Origin: Syncephalastrum monosporum B8922
Taxonomy: Eukaryota; Mucoromycota; Mucoromycetes; Mucorales; Syncephalastraceae
DNA length: 64,000 nucleotides
Direction: 5' to 3'
NCBI GenBank assembly: GCA_000697355.1
Contig: JNEN01001209.1
Location: forward strand, 40,084 to 104,083
The notes under the pieces were generated by a model. The model did not search any database. It was not told where the DNA came from and saw only the letters and a list, made by a program, of their open reading frames with translations. Positions 25,756 through 35,721 of this stretch are shown here, one piece after another. Position numbers and translations under genes: made by a program. Position 1 is the stretch's first letter, and each line of letters starts with the position of its first letter.

Positions 25756-27054
25756 CTACGCCCAGATACCAATGATGGCCATGACAGCGACGCCCGCGTA
25801 CATACAAACAAAACTGATGACCTTGGTAGACTTGCGCATCTTCTTGAACCGCTCGTCATAAATCATTTCGCTTGCGAGGAGGTTGACGAGGCTGACATAG
25901 ATGAGGATACCAGCCGAGAGCGAATCGAAAATGCCTTGGGCGAGGAGAGCTGCGCTGGACTGAGGATTGTAAGTGGACGAGATGCCGACCCCGATAGCGG
26001 TCCCGGCCGGCGTGGTGAGCATAAAGAAGACAGACATGCCTACCGCCGAGCGCAGGTCGATGAGGCTCACTTCGGATATACGTGCGCCCAGCGCAAAACC
26101 TACGTATCATGTGTGAAACAGCTTCAGTCATGAATACAAATAAGTGGCCAAGAAACTTACCTTCAAAAAATTGATGAAAACACAATGCAATCAACAAACC
26201 GGTAAATTCGCCCTGTGCGCTTACACCGAGGGTGATTCCAATGATCACTGAGTGGGCCAAGATACCCACTTCAAGCAGGACGGTGCTTAGCCAGCGGCGC
26301 GTGTCGTTCATGGAGACATCCTCAGCAGCTTGATAGCCCTCCTTGGCAGCCTCATGTCCATGGATGTACATGGCCTCACTCAGGACTGGATCGCTGACGG
26401 TCGTATCCGACGCGTCGTCTAAGTGGTGGTGGTGGTGGACAGGCAGGTCGGGATGGTGGTGCGAGTGGAGACCCGGAGCGTGGCCATGGTGGCTTTCAAG
26501 GTAGGTGGTTGCGAGGTATTCAACCATATGCATCACTAGCACCGAGAGCATCGCAAACAAGGCTGGAAAAGCATCGTAGCCTTCGTGCCACGGGTATCCC
26601 AGACAAGGCGACGAAAGCTTCTCAAAGGCGGGTGGTAGCATATGGATGAAGGCAGTGGCGAGGATAACACCCACGCCGAAGCACTTGCCTGCATGCAACG
26701 TGAGACAGGGTTTAGATCAGCATGGAAGAGCTAGTCGGGTAGGTCCTGCTTACCGCACGTGATCAGGCGGGGCGACACGGCGAACCAAGAGACAAACTTG
26801 GTTGCGACGGGTATAACGATGCCGAGGAAAGAGACGGCCATCATGATGAAGATACTGCCGATATGCCAGGATCGATCATAAGAGCTCACGGCCTGTGCTG
26901 AGCAGCCTAAGTGAAGACGCGCGCGGGACGAGTTCAGACGTGCGCCTGCTTCCTATCCTTTTGACTTACTAGTAGCGTCATCTGCATCGGCGTCGGCACG
27001 CCAGGAGAAGGTAGCCAGCACGGTTGCCAGACCAAACAGTCGCAGCGGATGCAT
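25756..27054 (-). CDS. ZIP-family zinc/iron transporter (Zrt-like)
   Basis: Membrane carrier importing Zn2+ or Fe2+ into the cytosol. Four exons on the minus strand, 27054-26970, 26906-26754, 26688-26161 and 26099-25756, join in phase to 369 aa. A signal-like hydrophobic N-terminus (residues 1-21) precedes TM1 (SIFIMMAVSFLGIVIPV) and TM2 (GVGVILATAFIHML). A His-rich cytosolic loop spans ~145-168, with five consecutive His. The metal-binding helices are present: LAHSVIIGITLG (HS, residues ~225-226) and HQFFEG (~251-256), followed by three C-terminal spans. It belongs with fungal Zrt1/Zrt2 or plant IRT-type proteins; substrate cannot be told from sequence. Upstream (27349-27450) lies a GA/GT microsatellite. 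Confidence 0.93.
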
Positions 27055-27348
27055 ACGCGCAGAAGGGAGGGTAAGAAAAGCGCGTTTTTTCCATGGGGAA
27101 TCAACGACGAGCCTTCTTTATATTCACGTAAACCCTTGCAGTCGATGTATACAACAAATAGTCTGTGTATAGTAGTGTGTGGTCTACGTACTTTTTCAAT
27201 CATAGAATCCTCCTGAGCAAAGCAAACAAATCAGCCTGCGCCGTATGCCTTAGGACTGCGTCCCTTTCTTCGTTTTCTTTTCTTTTATTCGAATAAAGCG
27301 AGAGATGTTTAAGAAACGAGGCCACAGACTGGACCGAGAACGAAAGAG

Positions 27349-27450
27349 ACAGAGATAGAGATAGAGAGAGTGAGAGAGTGAGAGAGTGAGAGAGAGAGTG
27401 TGTGTATGTGTATGGGTGTGTGTGCGTGTGTGTCTGTGTGTGTGTGTGAG
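27349..27450. repeat. GA-to-GT compound microsatellite
   Basis: A run of GAGAGA/GAGT units passes directly into a TGTG-rich run. It lies between the 3' end of SmF and the start of the ZIP gene, both on the minus strand, so on that strand it is a CA/CT tract within the ZIP upstream region. Confidence 0.9.
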
Positions 27451-27546
27451 CTTGATCGCGGAAGAGAAAGGACGAAACAAATGAAAAAACTGTGGAATCA
27501 ATGGCGGATTACGGATGAAAACTTTTTCCTTCGAGATCAAGCACGG

Positions 27547-28002
27547 TTACTGCATTTCTGTGTCTTCGTCTGCACCGCGCAAGTAGAGCACATTGTTGCA
27601 TCTATACAATATATTGCAAGTTAGAACAGGATCGCGTGATTGCTCGTCTGACGCGTTGCAACAAGAAACGGAAAAAGGAAGACTTGCCTGATCAAGACTT
27701 CGCCAAGGGCACCGACTGAGACGCCGTCCTGGAACTCTTCCGTGTTGGCCAGCTATAAAAGTGAATCAGTCTCTAGGTCTCGTAGGATGGATCTATGGAA
27801 TACCTGAAGGTTCATGTAGGCATCAACCGACATGAGGTAGCCCTTGTACTCGCCACCCCACTTCAGCTTGACAATCACGGGTTTACCCGTGAGCTCAGTC
27901 AGAAAGGGCTTTGGGTTCACGGGAACAAACTAATGAAAACGACGTCAATACTCTGCTGTTGTTGTCGTCTCTGATCATTCATCTCTGTCTTACAGTCGAC
28001 AT
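27547..28002 (-). CDS. SMX3: Small nuclear ribonucleoprotein F (SmF)
   Basis: Core Sm-ring subunit of the U1, U2, U4 and U5 snRNPs. Four exons on the minus strand, 28002-27994, 27929-27804, 27752-27688 and 27601-27547, give 84 aa (human SmF has 86). Sm1 motif: [20 protein letters not shown], then [14 protein letters not shown]. Sm2 motif: [16 protein letters not shown]. The final intron appears to be GC-AG (AG|GCAAGT), since no GT lies at the junction fixed by the conserved VLIRCNN sequence. The first exon encodes only three residues (Met-Ser-Thr). Low start ambiguity. Too short and fragmented to stand out as an open reading frame, but the identity is very clear. Confidence 0.93.
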
Positions 28003-28404
28003 GGCGTGCAATACCAAACAGTATTTTTGACTCTGCGAATCTGTGTCAGCGCACTGAGCCCGCCCTTCGCGGTCTGCAAGTCACATCCCTATATGGCAAT
28101 TCTGAAATCTCAACACTTTCTATCCACCTGAGCAACCGCCCGTTAGTCGATTCCTCGTAAAACACCTCATTTTATCATATGTGTGTATTTCTTACGCTTT
28201 GTTTGCAAAGAGAAAAGGGTAGACAGTGTCAGACTGGTTTGCTTGGTTCCCCAAGACGCGTGTGCGTGCGTGTATGTACTGTACATGTCGACTACGGTGA
28301 CATGGATATGAAACGCCGCTTATCTCACAGGTGAGGTGGCACCATGGAAAACAAAGAGAGGGAAAAGAAACCGCCGTGGTCGCTTCCTTCTTTTATCTCA
28401 CGCC
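28003..28404. promoter_or_regulatory. Divergent intergenic promoter region
   Basis: About 400 bp separates the SmF start (minus strand) from the dipeptidase start (plus strand), so both promoters should lie here. No specific binding site can be named. The T/C-rich stretch at 28380-28400 precedes the dipeptidase ATG. Confidence 0.5.
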
Positions 28405-29710
28405 ATGAAACTCACACTTGGAGCTCTTCTCGCAGCAGGCTCGTGCGTGCAAGCCCTGACTTTGACCCAGCTTCCGTTTTTCAGCTGGAAGAAGCACGAC
28501 GACGGGAACGACGCTCTCGAGCGTGCTCATCGCTTTCTGCGGCACTCACCGCTCGTTGACACGCATAATGACTTTCCCATGCAAGTAAAGACGGCTGTCT
28601 CGGCCATGCTCTTGACTGACTCTTGTAGAATGGTGCAGGTCCCTTGCATTTGCGAAGAAAGGCAAAATCAACGACCTGGACATGACCCACCTCGACTGGC
28701 ACACCGACATCACGCGTCTGCGCCAAGGCGGCGTAGGCGGCCAGTTCTGGAGCGTATATTACGAGTGTGAGGAGCAAGACACGAACCAGGCCATTAAGGC
28801 GATGGAGTCCATCGACGTCGTGAAGCGCATGGCTGCCCTGCACCCAGACACATTTGCCTACGTCACAAACACCAAAGAATTCAAGAAGGCGTATCAGCAC
28901 GGCAAGATTGCGTCCATGCTGGGCATGGAGGGCGGTCAATACATTGATAATTCGCTCGCTGCCCTGCGCGCTTTCTATGCCTTGGGTGTGCGTTACATGA
29001 CAGTAAGCTATCCGAAAATGAATAAGACTACTATGACGATTGTATTAAGAGTATCTCGCTCTATGTCTCTTTAGCTCACGCATAACTGCCACACTGCATG
29101 GGCCGAATCCTGCTGCGATCCGAACCCACCCATGTTCGAAAAAGGTCTGGGCCTGACCGACTTCGGCAAAGAGATCGTGCTGGAGATGAACCGCCTGGGC
29201 ATGATGGTCGATATCAGCCACGTGTCGCACGCAACCATGCACGCTGTGCTGAACACGACCCGCGCGCCCGTCCTCTTTTCGCACTCCTCCAGCAACGCGC
29301 TATGCCCGATCGAACGCAACGTGCCCGACGCCGTGTTGGAACGCCTCGACGAGACCGATGGTGTAGTCCAGATCAACTTTTACAACTTCTTCGTTCAATG
29401 CCAGTACCCCGACGTGCCTGCCACGCTGAAGGATGTAGCCGACCACATCGAACACATTGCTTCGGTGGCCGGCCGTCACCGCGTCGGTCTCGGTGCCGAT
29501 TACAATGGCATCGAGGTTGCCCCCGAGGGACTGGAGGACGTGAGCAAATACCCCGACCTCTTTGCTGAGCTGATCCGACGAGGCTGGACCCGACACGAGC
29601 TCGAGGGCTTGGCCCACAAAAACTTGCTGCGTGTGTGGCGCAAGGTGGAGAAGGTCAGCAAGGACCTCAAGCACGAGCTCCCGCGCGAGTCACGTATTGA
29701 GGACTTTTGA
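28405..29710 (+). CDS. Secreted membrane-dipeptidase family protein (M19)
   Basis: Zinc peptidase of the renal dipeptidase family, cleaving dipeptides. Three exons, 28405-28580, 28639-29002 and 29075-29710, yield 391 aa. Residues 1-17 form a signal peptide, so it enters the secretory pathway or vacuole; no GPI signal is seen. Metal ligands match the family: H54-x-D56 in VDTHNDFP, E156 in GMEGG, H229 in DISHVSH and H250 in [10 protein letters not shown]. The block GGQFWSVY near residue 92 is also diagnostic. Frame continuity across intron 1 requires a GC-AG intron (AT|GCAAGT at 28581, acceptor GTGCAG at 28638); the nearby GT at 28585 gives the wrong frame. A possible AATAAA lies at 29778-29783. 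Confidence 0.92.
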
Positions 29711-32130
29711 GTAGATCTCGACCAAAGATAGTGTATGTACTGTATGTGGGTGTATATGTAGAGGGCCAGAGATGTGAAATAAAAAAAAAACGATATGCGT
29801 GTATTCGACATTGTAGCTGATATTAGACGTTAAATTTAAGAACACGTTTTAAAAAGTAGACAAAATATCGATCATCTGGTCTGTATCGGGGTGCGCTGGC
29901 CATGTTCAACATGTAAGCGCTCTGCGAAGCATGATATGCAGGATTCATCACGATGATACCTCGTCATGCCTGCCGATAACGCGCTCCGCGCATGGAGAAA
30001 GGAAAATTCAGGTATCAGTACCCATAGAAGCAGTCTAATGCGTATAGGCCACGTCTATGTGCCCCATCCATCGGTTTTCGCAATAATGAACGAAGCAGTG
30101 GGCAATGCACTGGAAGTCATCTCCTTTGCACCGTGCTACATGCTCGTCTTGTTTTCTTGTGCCTGCGTGTTGATCGTGAGACGCGAAAACGATCAATTGA
30201 CCAAGCACAAGGTGAAAGAGGTGAAAGTGTCTTACATATAGTACGACAGCACAAGCATGAAGAACTCCACATTTTGTGCTACACAGGAACAACAATAAGC
30301 ATCCACATACGTAGTTCTGTGGGTCACATGGATAGCGTATACTACATTAATTTGCGATTGAGAAAGTACAAATTCTCACGCAATGCTAGTCCAGCAGTAT
30401 GGCCTTTGGTCTGATAATACGATAAACATATTGTTCTCAGCGCAGCATAAAGTAGCATTTCTATCAACGAGGAAACAATAAAATGACGTTCGTCTCAACT
30501 TTTTAAGCCTTATTAGAAAGCTCGACATGGCTAGCATAGCACACCCTTGATTGATCCAACTTGGAAATGACCACAGATATACTATAATGCTTTGAAGACC
30601 CACTTTATCCAACATGAGATATCCTCCGCTTACAAGTAATGCTGCATCGTTCTTTACGTACAAGGCAGTATAGGATATAAACAGCACTCGCCTTTTTTTT
30701 TTTTTTCGCATCTCAGAGACATACACTTCTCTTGCATGTCACAATACCTGGATATGGCACGGCCTATCCTCAGCAAAACCCCCAAACAAGACAAAAGATT
30801 AGACGCTGGTAGGCGTCGAGTAAGATCCTATAGTGAGTTCTTTGATCTATTACAAAAGCTCGATGCCCTTGTATGATAGGTAGTGTGGTACATCATGAAT
30901 GGTTATGGCAAGGGATGACTTGCATTCATATCTTGCGAACGACGCGAGCAATACGATATACAATTCAAGAAGGTCGCCGTGATGGAGAGACAAACATCCG
31001 TATCGCTACAAGAAGAGAAATCAATCCTGCAAGACACATCATTGGCCATGCTTCTTTGGTGACACAAGTAGCCGACCTTGGCAATGCTTCCTCTCCAGAT
31101 CATGACGTACGCCTACTCATGCTCGTTAGGAGAATGTGGATACAGTAATGCGCCCGATCCTCACGTTCGTCAGGAATGTACCGGTATCCAGAGCGCTGGT
31201 AAATCCTGCTTTCTATACACATATGATCTTTTGTATTGATATATGTTGAACAACTATACGACGATCGTGAATGGTTCTGGGTCAGAGGACCTTGAACTGC
31301 ATGTTGTCGAGCAAGTCTTGAGAACTTGTGCTTTTGCTCCATGAAGATGGTCCAGGGGAAAGAAAGAGCGGGAGCTTTCTCGTAAAGCAAGCCAAGTGAC
31401 GATCTCTACAATCATCGCTACGATCGTAATCGGTACGAACTGGTTATCGATTGTTGTGGAGCCCCGTCAACCTCTCAGCCCCAATAAACATATCTTACAT
31501 ATATTTAAGGCGCGCACTCGTGATTCATGAGGCGCATGGTCTGTCTAGTCAGGCAGAAGTAGCCTTTAGATGAATCAATGAGAATCCACGATATCATCTC
31601 GATGATGATGGCAAATAGCGTCATACAGTAGACTTTGATGCGCTTCAGTGGCGAGTTCCTTCCAACAAGTACTTTTAGAAACGAATGAAAATAATCAAGT
31701 ACTTTTCTGACCGCTTCTTCACATGGGTACTATCCAGGGAACTGGGACCAAAGCGTACGTACTTGCTGCACGGCAAAAGAGTGCATGAAGTGGACCATGC
31801 CAGATTTGGACGCCGGAGTAGCAAGAACAATGACAACAAAAAACGTGAGAGAAGATTTGACATTGACAACCGCGCCCTCTTCACATCACGATAATAAACA
31901 GAGAGAGAGAGGGGGGGGGGAAGAGCACAAATTATGCATCGCAATGCATTCATTAAGAAACTGAAGCTGTTATACTGCCATCAAAAGGTCTAGCCTCGCT
32001 GTACACACACATACACACACGATGAAGTCGATCAAACACTACCCTCGGGCCCACCACGATCAGAAAACATAAAAGGATTTCTTTTGCATGTGAAGTCCAT
32101 TGCTTTTCTTCCCCGCTTCCTCTTCTCGAC
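29711..32130. other. Long intergenic region
   Basis: About 2.4 kb of AT-rich DNA with no supported gene. A GA run passing into a G run lies at 31899-31920. The overlapping frames at 31675-31953 (-) and 31685-31894 (+) are basic and short and are not called. Confidence 0.55.
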
Positions 32131-33064
32131 ATGTTCTTCTCTTCTCTCAACCAACGTCCGCGTTACGATGACGATGGCTGTGGTACTCCCATGATGGCGA
32201 CGTACCAGGTCGAAACAAGTATGACTGGCTGGCTTTTCCGCCCTCTGTACGCGATGGGCTATGACCTCCTTTTGGCTATGACCCTCTTCGCATTTTGCAA
32301 AACTGAGTTTCCTGAAAGCCCTGCTGCCGATACTGCTTTCAGTGATGAGAAAACCTACGACTTTGTGGATGACGAGGATGACGTCGCCGCAGAGTGCCAA
32401 CTTTACCCGGACAGCTTCGCTGCCAAATCTGTGACTCCTGGTGGTCATGGAGTTCGTGCTTCGGACTGCTCCCGCCCTTCGCGCGCTTCAAACTGGGTGA
32501 GCGCCATTGGACGCGTGCTTAGCCGCGCCGTGTCTCCCCTGCTTCCCACTGCCAAGACCGTGTCGCCCGCCAACAACAATGGCGCGTCGCCTGCCGTGTC
32601 CATTTCTGTAGCCTGGACATTGTTCACCCACGTTAAGCGCATCCACCGCGCTTGTCGCTATTTCCGCTGGAATTCGACTCAGAAGACTGATACCACTGTT
32701 CATCCCATTGCTACTATGCTCGCACCTGCCTGGCACCGTTACACCAAGGAAGTCCTCCTTTACAAGCATCCTTTCCTGTACTATCTCTATCAATGCGTCG
32801 TACCCGCTCAAGCACCCCCTCACTCTACTGTTGCGCAGCGTCCCGGGTGCATTAAATGCTGCATGGGCGACGACGACTATTCTTGCTAGGCCCGCCGCAG
32901 CTATCCGCCAAGCGTTACGTGACTATACTGGCCAGTACCATGAAGTCAACAAGGACGATGTCGATGAAGGTTTTTTTGGGTGTGTAGCGGAGTATGACAT
33001 CATCGACGAGCTTGAACCAGAGGAAGACTTTCCTGACATCGACTTTTTACCATGCGAGGCCTGA
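32131..33064 (+). CDS. Uncharacterised protein with acidic C-terminus
   Basis: I do not recognise this family. An open frame from ATG 32131 stops at 32889, but the downstream coding-like sequence lies in another frame. A 61-bp intron, 32778-32838 (CT|GTACTA, acceptor GCGCAG), joins the two in phase and gives 290 aa. The N-terminus has a hydrophobic stretch YDLLLAMTLFAF near residue 45, then an acidic patch DDEDDVAAE near 88, a Ser/Ala-rich middle, a basic aromatic segment (KRIHRACRYFRW near 170), an Ala-rich helix AIRQALRDYTGQ and a strongly acidic tail. Whether the hydrophobic stretch spans a membrane is unclear. The intron is inferred from phase and composition only. Confidence 0.55.
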
Positions 33065-33646
33065 GACTTTCGAACAAACAAATACATAGCTCTAGCTCTT
33101 GCTCTTGCTCTTGCTCTGGTTTAATACACTCCCAGTACATCTTTGCATAGCTATTGATTTATACTTTATCACATATGTATAAAGTGCTACAGTCACATTT
33201 TTGAACATCACGAAACAGACATTTAAACCTTCTTTCGAGGACCAGCGACTCCATTAGAGACTCGCCTTGGAGCCTAGACCAAACGACAGTCCAATCATTG
33301 CTGACGCAATATTTAAATTTTGGACAGCGAACACGAAACTTGTTAAGGTCAAGAGAGCCTGTTGTCGGAAAAGATGGGATTGTGCAAGACTACTGTAGCC
33401 GTTTTCAAGTTAAAGCAATAAAACAAGTGCGGTGCTAGCCAGATGCTGCTCCCTTCGAATAATTCTTTCTAGTAACTTTCAGATTCTGCTATCAATAAGA
33501 GGCTGCTTTACTCTGCGTTGGGTACACGATGTGGATTGCGTTGACAGACCAGGAATTTGTGGTGCCAGTGTGAATTCACCTGCGCTTGATATTTCTGGGT
33601 CCGCAACCCGTTTGCTTCACCGTTTCTTTCAGCTTTTTTCTCTATC
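33065..33646. other. Intergenic region upstream of PRL1
   Basis: About 580 bp. A short TCTTGC hexamer repeat lies at about 33090-33118. No gene seen. Confidence 0.6.
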
Positions 33647-35356
33647 ATGGCTGCTGCTGTACGGTCGAAGCGTGCTGCTCCCGATCAGGACGTCGAGATG
33701 GCTCAGACAGACAGAAACACCACGCCCGATCGGCCATTGCATCACATGGATGCCATCATGTCCTCTTCTGCAAAGAAAACACGAATGTTGTTTACCACCA
33801 CATACGGTCAAGCTGCCATGGATGATCAGGCCAGGTAAGCGCATCCTTCATTCAACCGCATCGTCATTTATTCTTTCTTCTACAGTCAACGCATCAAGCT
33901 GACGAGCCGGATTCACGATGAATACAACGACGTACGCACATTACCCGAAGTCTTGATTCGACAACAAAAAGAAGCACAGCAAAAGGCAAAGAAGCCCGGC
34001 CAGAAAAAGGTCACGATTGAGGAAGCACCCGAGGAAGACGATCAAGAAACGAATGCCACGAAACAGCTGATTGACTCGCTTCCTGAAAAGAAGGCGAAGA
34101 CGTACGTGACAAGAAATGGTTAGCTTCCGGCATATCCGCTCACATCGATTTGCTTGTATGTAGCGACGACAAAGCCAACATGGGCATCGTAGCCTTACGC
34201 TCTAAGGAAACCGTATCCGAGATCTTTGATGATATTCCCGGCGGCGGCGGCTCGCTCGTGCGCCGCGCAAGAGCAAAGACGATTCGACCGAAGTGGCACG
34301 CACCATGGAAACTCATGCGCGTCATTAGCGGCCATCTCGGTTGGGTCCGTGCTGTCACGGTCGAACCTGGTAACAAGTGGTTTGCTACTGGTGCAGGTGA
34401 CAGAACCATCAAGGTCAGTTATCTCGAAGTCTATGGTATATGTAGCAGCAATGGACTCATAGACCGTTCATACTAGATTTGGGATCTGGCGTCGGGCACG
34501 TTGAAACTGTCATTGACAGGTCACATCAGCACGGTTCGCGGTCTGGCCGTGTCTCCTCGCCACCCCTACCTTTTCTCATGTGGTGAAGACAAGATGGTCA
34601 AGTGCTGGGATCTCGAACAAAACAAGGTGATCCGTCACTACCACGGCCATCTTTCAGGTGTCTATTCGCTCAGTCTCCACCCGACGCTTGATGTCCTCGT
34701 CACCAGTGGTCGTGATGCCACCGCGCGTGTCTGGGATATGCGGACCAAGCAGAATGTCCACGTCCTCACTGGTCACAGCAGCACAGTCTCGGACGTCAAG
34801 TGCCAGGAAGCTGACCCGCAGGTCATTACCGGTTCCATGGATAGCACTATCCGACTGTGGGATCTCGCGGCCGGCAAGACCATGGGTGTGCTAACTCACC
34901 ACAAAAAGAGCGTGCGCGCGCTCGCCATCCATCCTTCTGAATTTGGCTTTGTCAGTGCAAGTGCAGATAACATCAAGGGCTGGAAGTGCCCTGAAGGCAC
35001 GTTCATCCAGAACTATGAAGGTCGTAAGTCGATTATCAACACGGCCTCGATCAACACAGACGGCGTCATCTTCTCTGGAGGTAAGAAGCGCAAGGCGTTA
35101 TGGTTCAAGGGAAGGTACTGATGTGTCTACAATAGGTGACGATGGTACGATGGGATTCCACGACTGGCGATCAGGATACCGTTTCCAGGCGATGGAGACA
35201 ACAGTGCAGCCCGGTTCACTCGATGCGGAGGCAGGCATTTTCGCAAGTACTTTTGACCAAACGGGTCTGCGCCTCATCACCGGCGAGGCAGACAAGACGA
35301 TCAAGATATACAAGGAGGATGAGAACGCAGTCAAGGATGAAGACTTTTATCAGTAA
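33647..35356 (+). CDS. PRL1: Pleiotropic regulator 1 / Prp46, WD40 splicing factor
   Basis: Subunit of the Prp19-associated (NineTeen) complex that acts in spliceosome activation. Five exons, 33647-33834, 33886-34101, 34164-34413, 34477-35080 and 35136-35356, all join in phase to give 492 aa, typical for PLRG1. The N-terminal ~130 residues are charged and partly disordered. The linker contains [18 protein letters not shown] and [18 protein letters not shown], the conserved lead-in to the propeller. WD40 repeats follow from residue ~185 (GHLGWVRAV...[17 protein letters not shown]...[15 protein letters not shown]...[15 protein letters not shown]...LWDLAAG). The C-terminus has [20 protein letters not shown], characteristic of this family. 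Identity is firm. Confidence 0.96.
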
Positions 35357-35721
35357 AAAGGGAAAGGGAAAGAACCAAATACAATGATAAAAAAAGCATG
35401 ATTCGTGAGCGGGGTTCTGCCAATAATCGCATGAGGGATCGATGTTTCAATGTGTGAATATGTGTGATCGGGCTGAACGGGGATAGCAAGAAACACGTAC
35501 CACCTTGACCACTTCTGTCTCTCGCTCCCTCTGACGTTTTCCCAAGCGCCTTTTTTTTCGCTCTCTCCTTGACCCTTTCTTTCTTCTCTTCCATTAAATG
35601 AACCCATCCAGACCAGCTCGGTCATGGCACAAGGTACTTTGTTCGTCTATTGTCCTCACTAGGCTGCAGACACTACCCCGCACGAGACTAACGCAAACGT
35701 AAGCTGGTTAGCCAAGCTGCC
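35357..35721. other. Short intergenic region, PRL1 to YME1
   Basis: About 365 bp containing the PRL1 3' end and the YME1 promoter. An upstream ATG at 35624 opens a short frame that ends at 35662 and could be a 5'-leader upstream frame or a tiny first exon. A CT-rich stretch lies at 35510-35592. Confidence 0.5.

Noticed and set aside
28344..28559. Upstream ATG frame before the dipeptidase
   Set aside because: Different frame from the enzyme; the ATG at 28405 gives a clean signal peptide and the conserved N-terminus.
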